Part shown: positions 13,007 through 25,200 of the stretch, one piece after another
Position numbering within the stretch: the first letter of the stretch is position 1
Layout: every line of letters starts with the position of its first letter
Source: Phoebastria nigripes
Lineage: Eukaryota; Chordata; Aves; Procellariiformes; Diomedeidae
Assembly: GCA_035582835.1 (NCBI GenBank)
Contig: JAYKAV010000012.1
Location: 592,818-656,817, forward strand
DNA length: 64,000 nucleotides
Reading direction: 5' to 3'
Position numbers and translations under genes: made by a program
The notes under the pieces: generated by a model
Told to the model about the DNA's origin: nothing
Database searches by the model: none
What the model saw: only the letters and a program-made list of their open reading frames with translations

Positions 13007-13152
13007 TTAGCAGCCACGCAATGGCCCTTTCTCCATAATGAAAGTGACTGCATCAGAAGTCAGCAAAGGCTTCCATTCATCAGCGGAAGAGTTCATAGAA
13101 ATACTGTGTTCTTCAGGCTGCTGCTCACAAGAATGTTTGCTTATTTTTACTT
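13007..13152 (-). other. Candidate terminal coding exon, minus strand
   Basis: On the minus strand a strong acceptor (ACTTTTTCCTTTCTTGCAG, ending at 13153) is followed by an open stretch of two bases plus 47 codons and a TAA stop at 13009-13007. The peptide (contains ISKHSCEQQPEEHS and NSSADEWKPLL, ends MEKGPLRGC) is not one I know. A minus-strand AATAAA lies at 12606-12601, about 400 bases downstream, where a 3' end would be expected. The open frame runs upstream through the acceptor to 13210, so the splice site, not the frame, is the argument. It could be a last exon of a gene whose other exons lie at higher coordinates, or chance. Confidence 0.3.
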
Positions 13153-13210
13153 CTGCAAGAAAGGAAAAAGTCTTATAAAGAGCATGATTCTTGCTCACAA
13201 AAATGTCCAT

Positions 13211-16200
13211 TGGGATAGAGAAAACTGGAACACACTATTTGCACACTTATTTAAAAGACTGAAATCAAAGGGTGCAGTCTGAGCCCACACAAGTTTAACA
13301 AAGATGTGTACTAACTCTTACTGAACAGCCTCGCTGTAGCCCTGGTACAGCCTAAGCAGGAATGTAGGATGCCTTCTGCTTGTTCTCCTGTGAAACTTCT
13401 TTTTGGGAAGCAACATCTCATGCCGCTAGCTTATGCCCTTGATTAGTACAAAGAGTTTATACTGGATTGTTCATTATCTGCACTGTGCTAACATGCAAAG
13501 TGACAGATAAAATTACCACATATCAGACTTCCTTCTCCTTTCTTCAATAATCTATTAGACTTAATATGCACAAGAAGGGGGCATTAGGAAGTGGTTTGTT
13601 TTGCCTAAAAATTTCTAAAGGAATTCACATTCTGTTTGTGCTATCCACTCTTAATTACAGGCTGTGTCCCTCCGTGTTCTTGCTCCCTGGGGATAATTTT
13701 ATGGCTGTACTCAGCAGGGACAGTAAGTCCCTTTGTTTCTTGTACCTGCTCATTGCAGCAGTGAGAAAGCTGGATGAAAACAATTAAGGAAAATGTAACA
13801 ACACTCTTCTGCTCTAATTGGAGCTGTCATAATCCAAATTAGCTGCTAAAAACATTCTTGCAAGTGATCTGGTATTGAAGTCCACAAAAATGGTTAAACG
13901 GTTAAATCTGAAAGCAGAACTTCTGATTACAAGTATGTGTTGCTGCACAAATACATTGGACTATCTGGGAAGATCATGTTTAACACTTGGACTTGGGAGG
14001 CATAAGAGAGTCCTAGATCTGTTGCAGACCCTTTCCATGATCTAGGCCAAATTGTCTGAAGGATTGGTGATGATATTCAAGTGCCTTGTAGATGCAATAA
14101 GATGTTTAGTCCTTCCTCCTCCTGCTGCTGTTATGAGGTTTATGGGATGGGCTCTGAGGCTGTTAATGCACTCAAGCTCTGGAGGAAGGCTTTGAGCTGA
14201 GCATTGACCTTCAGAGATCCTTTCTGACTCAATTACTTGCAATGGGTCCACAGAGCTATCTGTGAGGGGTCTGGTCACAGCGAGTAGATATTTCAGACAG
14301 CTGAAACTTGTGTGCACGGTGTGGGCTCCACTCGAGTGGTGATCCAAGCTCTGGGCATCAAGGTCATGAAGACCTGTTAGATGTCCTTGCTCTGATGTAC
14401 TTTGACAGAACTCATGTGTGTGTGAACTGAGGCTACCTGACACTTAAGACTGAAGCATTCCTGGGGATGTGAAAATGCAAACCTTTCCTAAGGCTGCTAA
14501 GGCACTCAGAGTTTGGTCAGCTCCAGAATAAGCAACCATTTAGTGAGAGCTCAGGGACCGCTATTTTGGATTAGCCTCCAAAAATAAGAGCTGAGCAAAA
14601 TTTAGTACTCTAGAAGGGAGTAGCATTTCTCTGGCCTCAGGGCACTATAGAATAAATACATTCAAGACTAAGGAGATGCCAAGCTATTAAAGATCATTAG
14701 AAGTAGCTTTCCTCTACAATAACACAGTGCATCATTTCAGAGGTTTTGGTAGTGTTTTTTNTTCCTCAAGTCTCTGCCTTGTTCTTTCCATTTCTCTCTC
14801 AGATCCTTTAGTATCCACCTTCTAAAACGNGACAGCATTTTTAAATGAAGATAAGAGATGGGCGAACAGCTGTCTGATTCTTCTCCCTCCACAGTTGCAC
14901 ACAGAAGAAAAAGATTTACTACACGTCATTGTTTCTGCGTTTAATTATGTATTTATTTGTTTCAATTTATAAAAGTGTAAGAATCACCCGTCATATCTTC
15001 TGGGCACTCCTAGCTATTAATTGAAAATGCAGTGTGTGATACAATTAAGGCAAACAAAACAAGACTGAAAAGCTTCACAGTAAATAAACAAACCACGATG
15101 CCTGTTCACAATAACTGAAGAAGTCACCAAAATCATGTGTTGGCACATGAGATCAGCTGCAAGTGCAGGACAAAGGCATGTGCTCTGCTGTGGAGACACG
15201 CTTCCCTCGGGGCAGGATCGCCCTGTTCTTCCGGTAGAGTGGACCAGGCAGGAGAGAGCCAGGGAACACCAAAACACAAATGTTCTTCAAATCAAAACAA
15301 TCCGCTATTAACTTCAATGAGAATTTTGCTCACAGGCAACTTTCCCAAGACATCTTTTATGTCGTTCTTACAGCATAAATAGCCCCTCNTTATTCAGTTT
15401 TAAAGAAAATATATGATGCTTTCAGCCCAGTCCTTTTCATTCCCTGTGACTGATACCAGAAAAGCAATGGTGCTGGTTATGTCTATGTAGATACAGTCTT
15501 GCAGTGCAGATGTGTTATTTAAATTACAATGCTGGGAATACATTTGTGTCAGTAGCTTTCCATCTCCTCTACCAAGCATTAAAGTCACGGTCAGAAGAAA
15601 GTACTGTTTCATGAGCACCACTGCATTTTCCTCTTTTCACAAGTCAGTTTGCTACATCTGAAGAGCTTACTCATGCATTCCCATCCAGTTCATTTTTATT
15701 ACAGCTATGTGTTTGTTATAGATAAGCTCCAAGGATGCAGCTGAAATCTGGGCTCTTTCCAGATTCCATGTATTTTCCCAGGTTTTAATCGTTATATAAC
15801 ACTGTGTTATGACACAAGCTTCCTCTTGCTGAAATAAAATTGCCAAACTCAGTTTATCGAATTTTTCAAGGGTACAAAGTTCAGATAAGAAAAGTTGAGA
15901 TAGTAATCAAAAATGTCAGTGAGAATTATTTAAGTTTCTAAAAGCATAAAAGGTTTTTTTTCTTATTTTTCTTTCCTTTTTTCTTTTTCTTATAGTAATC
16001 TGATTTCCCAAATACTTAATATTTGGGGAAATCTCTTCTTCATGGACTGTTCTTCTTTTCCATCCCTGTTAACAGAAAATCTGCCAGTTGCATTGCAATG
16101 ACTCTGCAGAGAATAGCCAGTGGTCACTTTTTAGTCATTGGGAATGGGCACCTGCCCTTGATGGCAGCTGCTAACTGCACTAATTTAACAGCAGAGTGGG

Positions 16201-16319
16201 AATCTGATGAGCTTATTGCAGAAGGCAACCTATGTTTGGTCCAGAAGCTGCTACCTAATGAGTGACATTAGAGAAGGCAAGGTCAGATTTATTTCTCAGA
16301 GGCACACAGCTGAGGGGGA
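13211..16319. other. Non-coding, mostly unique DNA
   Basis: A minus-strand open frame at 14042-14443 (133 codons, no N) matches no family I know and has poor splice context. Otherwise nothing beyond the weak relic at 15304. Confidence 0.6.
15304..15345 (+). repeat. Possible ancient amniote repeat relic
   Basis: ATTAACTTCAATGAGAATTT followed by TGCTCACAGG resembles CATTGACTTCAATGGGAGTT plus TTGCCTGAGTAAGG, a fragment common in sauropsid DNA. Short and weak. Confidence 0.25.
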
Positions 16320-16575
16320 GCCAACAAAAGTCGCAGCAAGGGAAATTCTTGTTACATATTAGGGGGGGAAAAAACCCATTCACGCTGAGGATAGTCAGGT
16401 ACTGGAACAGATTGCTCAGAGAGACTGTGGAAACTCTGTGACTGAAGACGATCAGAATTCAGACCGCTTGCTCGTGGCCAAACTAGAGCTGCTTTCAATA
16501 TCGGTCTTTCTCCGAGTGCTGGGGTTGGANTAGATGACCTCCAGAGGTCCCTTTCAACCTAAATTGCTCTACAGT
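16320..16575 (+). mobile_element. CR1 LINE 3'-end fragment, diverged
   Basis: The plus strand reads as the 3' part of a CR1: a diverged RT-end segment (16380-16450, including TACTGGAACAGATTGCTCAG at about 16400-16419), then the UTR block around 16518-16560 with the typical GGGTTGGA-N-TAGATGACCTCCAGAGG and CCCTTTCAACCT pattern. The terminal octamers are degraded. No frame is open through it. An N lies at 16530 inside the diagnostic block. The 5' border (about 16320) is judged from a weak match to the usual upstream segment. Confidence 0.8.
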
Positions 16576-16656
16576 TGTAATGTCTTGTTGGTTTCTTTCC
16601 ATGTGAGGTAAATATTTAGCACCCAGAGAAGACCGTTTCAGTAATTTCACCCTTTT

Positions 16657-16668
16657 CCCCCCCCCCCC
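16657..16668. repeat. Poly(C) tract, 12 bases
   Basis: TTTT followed by twelve C. It lies about 80 bases beyond the CR1 fragment at 16320-16575. Confidence 0.9.
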
Positions 16669-17784
16669 TGCACTTTTTCCATCTGCACAGTTGTTGTTCA
16701 AGATGCATCGTGTCTTGCTGCCATGGGAGACAGTCATTGTAATAATTTTCAGAAAAAATCAGCATAATTCTGGATGCTTAATACTCTACCCAGAAAAAAA
16801 GGGGGGGTGGGAAAGCTGTTCTTCTGTCCTAGGAATTTCACTGCTAGTCTTGCCAAATCTCACCTACGTACAATTAAACATTCATCAAACACTAACATTC
16901 ACCATTCTTTTTTTTTTTAAAGTAATTTAATAAAATGTGGTTGTCATGATATCTGTCAAAGGGATTGTGGGATTTTATAAATAGGTTACTGATAGTAACT
17001 CAATGACCAGTTCTTCAGTATTTCCCTCATGCTAATTAACTGGGCTTATCCCTTTTACCACTTTATGGGATGGTGTGACTGATATGGTATCAGAGAATGT
17101 TGAAAGAAATACTCAAATGTTAAGAAGGACCGAAGGAAAGATGCTTTGTGGTGATATTCTCCAAGNCTATGACTGATCTCGTGTATTAAGTGTTACAGGC
17201 AAATATCTCACACAGTAACATCTGACAGTTCAGATAGTAAATATCCTGTGTCTTGGAAATCATATTTTCTCTGGATATGATAGTAGACTACTTCCAAATT
17301 CTGCAGAATCAGATGCATTGATTGCATTTACTTGGCCCGCAGGGTCAACCAGGTAACAGAAAAAAGGGGAAAACCTGCAGACGTTATCTGGACACCACAC
17401 AAAGATGCAACTTCCCATCCCTTTCAGTAAGTCATTAGAATATAAATGCTGTGATGCTTTACATAATTATTTTTTACCCTAAATAGCAAAGGAGTGGTTG
17501 TTCTCATTATTATTATAAATGTCTGATCTTTACTGGAATCCTATTGTCTCATTGCACACAACTCNTTATCTGAAAAGGATAGGTGTAACATGTTTGACAT
17601 TCTCAAGGAAAAAATAAAGACTTTTAATCCAAATGATGTGGACAACATTGCTGCTGCTGCCATTTATAGATTCAGAGATGAGTAATACATCCAGCAGCGA
17701 TGAGTGATGGCTAAAATGGCAGATTGTGTGACAGACTTCAAAGCAGAGAGGAATTCTCTGAATGTGATTCCCTTGATATTTTAG

Positions 17785-17810
17785 CACTTACAAGTCTGAC
17801 TTTGTAAGTG
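17785..17810. other. Short perfect inverted repeat
   Basis: CACTTACAA (17785-17793) and TTGTAAGTG (17802-17810) form nine perfect pairs around an 8-base loop. The left arm also contains ACTTAC, a splice-donor-like word on the minus strand. Function unknown. Confidence 0.4.
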
Positions 17811-18334
17811 TAATATGGTTGAGTGAAAGGCCGCGAAATGTATACATCAATATTTTTCTGTTGTTGTGCTCATTTTAGCCAGGACAGCACTAAACTTTGG
17901 CTCTCTTCCTCTCTTCCCAGCTTCTGCTATCTTTTTATTTCTTTTCCTCCTCCTCCTTTTCTTTCTTCAGTCTAAGAGGAGGGAAAAAAAGGCAGGTGGA
18001 AGGCAGGTGAAGGAGAGCTATCCCATAATATCTACAAACTTATTGGAGTGGTACAGATACAAGATCTCTGTATTTCAGACCACAACCAGGTCATAAGAGA
18101 GATGAAGTCAATAGCACCATATGCTAGGGCAGACCAGTCATGCAGTAGGAAATGCTAAATCTTACATTTGAGACGTTGTGTCCTGACGTGTTTTTTCCAT
18201 TGCTTCTTCCATTTATGAGTCATCAGAGGAGTAGTTTCTAATTACAGAGTTAGAATGGATAGAATAGGTCTTCCTCCTCTTTCCTTCATACTTTCACAGT
18301 ACCCACATGGCAGTTTGTATGGTTTTTAGGTAGT

Positions 18335-18406
18335 CCTGCAAGGAGCAGGGAGTTGGAGTTGACGATCTGTATGGGTCCCTTCCAGCTCAAGATATTCTAT
18401 GATTCT
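18335..18406 (+). mobile_element. CR1 LINE 3' tail, very short copy
   Basis: A roughly 70-base 5'-truncated CR1 end: GCAGGGAGTTGGAGTTGACG, then ATGGGTCCCTTCCAGCTC, then ATATTCTATGATTCTATC with about two terminal octamers at 18389-18405. It holds no coding part. The 3' UTR type differs from the copy at 16320-16575 (GGGAGTTGG... versus GGGGTTGG...), so the two are probably from different CR1 subfamilies. Confidence 0.8.
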
Positions 18407-20096
18407 ATCACTACCACTGCACTCTGAATGATGATGGTTGACACCCAGCTGCAGAGCAAAGCTCAGAGTACCTGAGATTATTCCTAGCTATTCTATTATT
18501 CATGAATTAGTCAGTAGTAAATTGGCTGAAAAAATAGGTAAAATTAATTTGATAATTATGAGTTAATAAAACCTTGAAGCTGCTTACCCAGAAGTCAGTA
18601 ACCATAGATGTACACTGTTTAAGAAGTTTAAATACATAACACTGTTCATTACTAATGCAAATTCATAAAGGAGAAAATGATGGTACAGTTATACAGAGAG
18701 AATACATGTTATCTTTTTTCTGCAGATAATTTTTATTTCCAGAAATCTATTAAGAAAGACCAATATTCAGCTGTGTAAAATCATTATAGGGCCTTTTGTA
18801 TATAGGATTGAGAGTTGAAAAACAATTATGCAAAGAGTTTTTGGACTGGCAAGGAAGACTAATTAGAGCCTTAATCAGACACAGGGTGAGGTTTTTGAAG
18901 AATCGCCAGAAAAATTGTACTGAACCCCTCCTGAGGCCTGGGGCACAGGCTAAAGCAGACACACGGTGGATGCAGAGTTCCCTCAAAATAGTGGTGGTAC
19001 AGCTTCATGGCAGGGCAAAGAGAAGAGCTACAAGCTCTTGCCACGATGTACCAGCAGTGAGAAGAACTGACCTGCACGAATGTGTATGGGGACAGTCGAG
19101 CAGGGGGATGTCAAGAGTAGCAATAGCTCTTATTATATTGTTTCTCCAAGTGTCCCTGTGACTTGGGTATAGCGGCCAGGATTCGCAATATCTTGGTGGT
19201 TAAGGATCCAAGGCAAACATTTACTCTCTCATAAAAAGTGGAACTGGCATCTCTGCAGTTANGAGTACAAATTCATGTAACTCTTAAACTCTCACCTAAG
19301 CTTTCTATGAGGTTTCAGATAGGACCAGGATGATATTACAAATCTAGCTGCTGGCTTTCTCCGCTTGAATGCATTTCACTGCATTTACACACAACAAAAA
19401 TTAAAATGTTAGAAGAGAATGATAGAAATAAAGTGAACTTCAAGGCCTGAATATTTTATATTCTAATATTCATTAAAATGCAATAATTATATGATTGTAT
19501 CTATTAATTCTGACACATTAGATTGCTTCAATCTTTAAATTCTACATAANTTTTTATACCAATTAATTAAAATAAAAGGAACTACACTTTATAAGCTTCT
19601 TTATTCTTAATCCTTTTTTCCCCTTACCTGAGTGCTTCTCTTTCAAGCAAGGGGCTATCATTTATAGTGAATCAGACACCTCCCAAATGGGATGATCTCT
19701 TGAGAAATGAGACTTTGGAGGGGGGTGGGGGGGGAAGTTTCATGTCTCACTTTCATCTTTAGAATGGTGACCTTAATAAGTGAGCTCCTGAAAAGAAACA
19801 CCTGCATCCTGAAATTAAGCATTTAAGGCACCACTGTGATAATCCAGTTCACCTACAGTAGGAAGTGTAAAGGAAAAAACATCTTGTAAATAATATTTGA
19901 TACCCCTTCTCTAGGGCCTTGGGGTTGAGGGTTGGATTTCTTTTGTCCACGTGCAGTATTATGGATTAGTTCTACACAATGTTGTCTTTGGACCATAAGA
20001 ATCCAAATAAAAGTACCTACTGTAGTCAGGATTTCCCAGGGATACCACTGCAAACTGGATTGGGTATTGTGCAAAACCAATACAAAACATTTTAAC

Positions 20097-20143
20097 CAAA
20101 ATATTTATAATATTTATATATATGTGTGTGTATATACATACAA
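20097..20143. repeat. AT/TG-rich low-complexity tract
   Basis: ATTTATAATATTTATATATA runs into TGTGTGTGTATATACATAC, a mixed TA and TG microsatellite. Confidence 0.75.
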
Positions 20144-20210
20144 ATTTCTGTACATAATGATTCATTCAGGCTAATTAGTTCATACACCAAAAATCTCAGA
20201 TTTTTATTTG

Positions 20211-20320
20211 AGTTTTCCCATGGGTAAAATGGGGGTAATAATGCTTCTGTGTTATTTGTAAAGAGCATTTAGGTCTGCCATTGAGGAGTGCCATGGAATT
20301 GTAACGTGTTATTTATTATT
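20211..20320 (+). repeat. MIR/L3-type ancient repeat tail
   Basis: The stretch TTTTCCCATGGGTAAAATGG, GGGTAATAATGCTT, TTTGTAAAGAGCATTTAGG and a TTATTTATTATT end follow the order of an old MIR/L3-like tail (TTTCCCCATCTGTAAAATGG ... GTAAAGCGCTTTGAG ... TATTATT). Copies of the same tail seem present at 28588-28660 (opposite strand), 43861-43916 and 52990-53062. Confidence 0.5.
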
Positions 20321-21135
20321 TTATAGAAATCTTAGCTATCACTGAAGTGCAGCCACCGAAGGGGTTGAAATATGGTGGGAAGTCATTTTATGCCTACAGT
20401 CCTACCTAATACAACCTTTCAGATAAGTGCAAGTCATCCAAAACAAACCACTCCTTCTATGTTAAACCTCAAGCAAAAAACAGATAAAGAAATTGTCAGA
20501 TCCATGGAAGGCGTGTGTACAAAAGGCTACATGTAATTGCACGTGCAGCATATACATAGAATATTTCGTTTATGTCACAACCTGCTGGGCAAATACATAC
20601 TTTTACTTTACATCATCATCACAAATACTTAATAGGACGGCATAGATAAGATATTCTTGGTCTTGGTAATTTAGCATTTTTGCAAGATATTTACATATTT
20701 TATATTTTTATTTTTATTAGCACATCAAAAATCACAGCAATGGCTAGGTGAAATATCTCCAAATATATATATGACCTGTGCTCTAATATTTATATGAAAT
20801 TCAGTAAACTAGTTTTGCTTTCAAAAATACTGTAGGTATCTTTTTGAATATAGTTTAAGTGACACCTAATGAATTTTTATATCCGTGCACTTGAACAAGT
20901 TCTGTGAGCTTTAGCGAAAGCGGATTACCTTACTATCTATGTGTACGATTCCTGGGTTGGTCTGCAGTTTTGATAGTTGCCTGTTTCTAATTCATGTACT
21001 GCTTGTTTCTGACTGAGACACCATAAAAATGTTACTGTTTACACTAGTATTTAGGACTTACATTGAAGAAATAATAACAGGTCTGTTTGCCAGCTGATGG
21101 AAACCAACTTAAGGAAATCGTGCCATATCTGAGCC

Positions 21136-21152
21136 TTTTTTTTTTTTTTTTT
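21136..21152. repeat. Poly(T) tract, 17 bases
   Basis: Seventeen T following GAGCC. No associated element. Confidence 0.9.
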
Positions 21153-21950
21153 AAACTCGGAAAACGTGTACTTGCTCTGTAGTCATTCAAGCAGAAAAGC
21201 ATGAAATGATCATTTTATGTGAACAGGTTTAAGAGTCACTCGTCAAAAAGATGGAAACAAGGGTCTACTTGGATTATAACACGCTTTCCCTTGCACTTTA
21301 ATACAATAAGAGAGTTGTATTTAAGTCTGCTCATAACACTTGGAAAGTAGTGAGAGGAAACCTCATGTAAGCATTATTAATTCCCCTGAAATTTACACTG
21401 TTTGCCAGTACTGACATTTTCTCCATTTATTTTTCAATTTAGAGATTAAACATGGGAACACCCAAATACATACAATTGAGAAGACAAAGATAATAGGATA
21501 ATATCCAGCAGGAAAGGGGCACAGGGTTGTGATGGGAGCATCAGGTAGCTTATTCCTTCTTTGTTTGCACATGTCAATACATTCCCTTTCTAACAGCACA
21601 ACAAAGAAAAGTATCAGTAACCTTAAATTACTTTTGCGGTCTTTACAGAGCATCTCTCTAAAAGCAAAATAAATGGAATCCGCTGGGCAGCCAAAAGGAA
21701 AAGACCATCTCAACATATTTTGTTCTGCTCAAGACAAAATACACTAATCCAAACTCAGCCCTCGCTATCATTGTTTCTATTGTCTGGCAGAAACCTTAGA
21801 GCCGCACTAAGAGCAAGCGGCTGGGCAGCTACCAGTGAAATGAGAGCAGACTGGGTATTTGAGAAGAAATAGGTTGTGTAGCCTGTGGAAAATGGGAATC
21901 TGGTCTTAGCTGCAGGAGAGCTGCAGGTCTTACCTCACTCCAATGTCGCC

Positions 21951-22020
21951 CAAGACTTTGAAGTCAATGGACTTGCTCTCAACTTATGCTGGGTAATCAT
22001 GGGAAAAAATTTGACCCAAA
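21951..22020 (+). repeat. Ancient amniote repeat relic (AAGTCAATGG type)
   Basis: TTTGAAGTCAATGGACTTGC, then AACTTATGCTGGGTAATCAT and AAATTTGACCCAAA match the order GAAGTCAATGGA...TACTCC ... ACACTGGTGTAA ... GAATTTGGCCCAAA of a repeat I associate with sauropsid genomes. It lies within a chance open frame (21885-22160). Confidence 0.4.
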
Positions 22021-22209
22021 CACTGAGGAATAAGAGTTGGGTGAGGTGTAGCTGGTTTATAGCAACACAACTTGATAGCAACAGTGGAGGCTGGCAAGCA
22101 CTGTCTTTTTCTTTCCGATTAAGAATGATGCTGTCGTCTTGTTTTGTCAGCTCTGTTTAGAGCATTGCAGTAATAGTCAGACTTGTATTAACGGTGTCAT
22201 GTGTTAAAC

Positions 22210-22292
22210 TGTAAAAACAAACAAACAAACAAAAAAAGCCCACCACACACACAAAAAAAACCCCACAAACTCAAAAAAACCACCAAACCACC
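22210..22292. repeat. A/C-only low-complexity tract
   Basis: Begins with (AAAC)n at about 22214-22232 and continues as a purely A/C-rich mixture, including a CACACACAC block and two C-flanked A8/A7 runs, with only a few G or T. Confidence 0.85.
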
Positions 22293-25200
22293 AGCTTATA
22301 TTTCTGAATGGATGAACCAGATTCCAAATCATTTTCATAGGTCTATTGTCCATGTGACTCACTGGCTTTAACTGAAGTAGTCTTGATTCCGCTGATATGC
22401 TACAATGTTCACAAGCCCCTATCTTCTTTAATCAATTATCATAAAGTTATATTTTTCATCCAGGTATAAGGATACAATTTTTTTAAAATTAAAATAAATA
22501 TATTGTACACTTCCAGAACTTTTACTTTTAACATCTGTATAAATAATACATAGTACTGCAGAAAGGCTAAATTTCCTTCCCTTTCCACTGTCCTATTGCT
22601 TTTGAGGCCACTAAACTTGCATTTCTGGAAGTCAGTGACAGGTTGTCTTTTCATAGATTTTTTTTTCAGAGAAATTACACTGGTGATGCTCACAGAGCCA
22701 AGTCCTTGAACGATGTGCTTACCCCAACTAGGCAGGTTTCTAATATGTTTTCTGCAGAGATATTTGGGTCCTGTCACTGTTGGCTGGTTTGTAAAGTCAT
22801 TGTTATTAAAATCAGTGTTTTCAACCTTTTAACATTTGTAGACCCTCAAGAATTTTCCAAGTGAGGTATAAACCACTTTCATAAAGAGTTTAACCTACTG
22901 GAAATACATTTGCTTTTTTGATCCATGCCTCTCGCATGAACCACATCTTGAAAACCATGGTGTGGACCCCTCAGCAGGTCATTTCAGGCAAGTGCTGCAG
23001 TAGCTGAAGAGCAGCAGGCACACTTGCTTTGTAAGAGACCTTTCAAATTTTACTGCTTCACGCTTATATATGACCAACTGAGAAGCAAAGTAGGAAAATA
23101 CACCCTGATTTATGCAACTGCATGAAGTGCAAGCAGCAAGGTTCAGTAAAGGCAAATATGTCGTTGAGCTGCTCAAGCTTACAAGAGCAAATAATTGATT
23201 AATAATAATTAGGAAAAAATGCCTAGAGCTTCCACATCTGCTTTTCTTTTCATTCTCCTACCTCTAAGTCCATCTGCACATGTGTATGTTTTGTTTCTCC
23301 TTGTGCTGAAGAAACCAGCTAACTCTCGAAAGAGTGACCTTCTCATTGCTTCTGATTCTTTACCTAAGGGTGAGACCATAACTAAATGGTATTTAGAGGT
23401 GTGGATGAAAGGTCATGACAACTGACAGGTCAGGAAAGTACAATTTACCTTACAAAATCAAAATTTTGTTGAGAACTAATGTACAATGATAAGGACTAGT
23501 CCGTACAACTAAAAGTAGTGCAGTAAAATGGTCCAGCCAGAGCTCTATGAAATAAAGATGAGCTGAGCTGCAGCTACTTGTTTTTGCTAGAGGCTTGTCG
23601 GCTTCAGAAATGAGATCTTGTCTAGTGAACAATCAACTTTCTTCTGCATGAATTTTAGATTAAATTTAATCAATTAATAGAGCTTCTTTCTTTTTCTTTT
23701 TTTTTTTTNCCAAGGAGCAACTGAGTGGAATTTTATATGGAGTCCCCAAGCTATCTTTTTAACCCTGTAGAAATAGAGAAGATGATAAGTAGATATGGGC
23801 TTCTTTTAATTGTTAACTAACACTTTTAAAAGCACAAAAATGTCTGCATGTGAGGTATTTCCTCTCTTCCAAAGGAAGCATGTAATTTCTTATCCTAAGG
23901 CTCTAGATACTTGGACTGGTCAGTTCTGAGAGCAGCCAGAGAAGAAGGTTGTGTAGTTACAACAATTGCTTTTTGCTGCAATCAGTAACTGAAGCCGGTA
24001 GCCGAATATCTTTAACTTTTCACTTAAAGTGCACATGAAACTATTCCTGCAACACAGGAATATATAAGCACACCTCATATTCATTCTCTAATCTGAACAA
24101 TACATTTCAGTCCCCATGGCCTTCCTGATCTCGTCCTCAGCCCGTGTCTATCAAATCTGAAGCCTCGACAAGGCAAGGGCATGGTTTCCATGTAGGAAAG
24201 TGCTTGTTGCAAGGAAACAGTTGGCAGAGCTCAGAGACGAAATCAGAGTAGGGCCAAATGCTTTTGCTCCAGATGAGGTTCTGGAGCCTCTCTCCTGCGC
24301 CACACAATGTAACGCCAGTCTTGGGACTCAGGTGTCTGATGTGAATGTGATAACGTTACAACTCAATCGCTTCCCAGTATGGTTGTGACTATCGTTTCTA
24401 TCTGCAAAACTGAGGTATTTCTTTTTTTAGAGCGTTCCATGAGATTTTTTTTCCTATACTTAAGCTATTTATGGTCTAGTTGTATAGTTCTTGGCATGAC
24501 ATTGCATCAAAATACCACAGAGGTTCATGAAAAAAAATCAGTAATATTTCAACCTGCTCTTACTTCAAAGATATGTGAAGCTTCTTACTTCTGTTTGACT
24601 GGATAATTCTGATTTGGGTACAAGATGAGTTTGGCCCTCACCATGAGGATTACATAAAAAGCTTTTTTACAATGGGTTTTTGGTTTTGGAAGGAAACACA
24701 GAGGCTAGGTCTGTAATAATTGTAAAGAGGTCCATGCAGAAAGATAGATGCTTTCAATTCAGTTGCTCTGAATTTTTCATATTCTCCTTGCACTGCTTCA
24801 GGTGCATATACAGAAGGCATTTTTCCCACTGGAGTTTTGGTGCCAATGTGATAAGAATGTGAGGACTGATCATATACACTTTCCTCATCATTTATTTATA
24901 ACCACTTAATTAAGTTATTATGAAGTCTTCTTTTTTTCTTATTGGCAGTGAGGATGCAATTAATTTTCTTAGCCTTTCCTTCATAACCAGGATCTCTGAC
25001 ATACTGTTTCTCTACTAAAACTGCTCTTTTTCAACAGGCTTATTATCCATAAGACATTCTGTGATGACCAATTCAAAACTTAGCCTAGGTAAAGCTGCAC
25101 TGGTAACAAAGCTTCCTTTTTTTGATTTATATTCAATTCCTCTGGCAATATACCCAAACAACATGCTGTATTTCTTTGCTGCTTCTTTATTATGCATTGC

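Noticed and set aside
14042..14443. Minus-strand 133-codon open frame
   Set aside because: No recognisable motif; no convincing acceptor or donor; plus strand shows CTCCTCCTGCTGCTG-type composition that suppresses stops.
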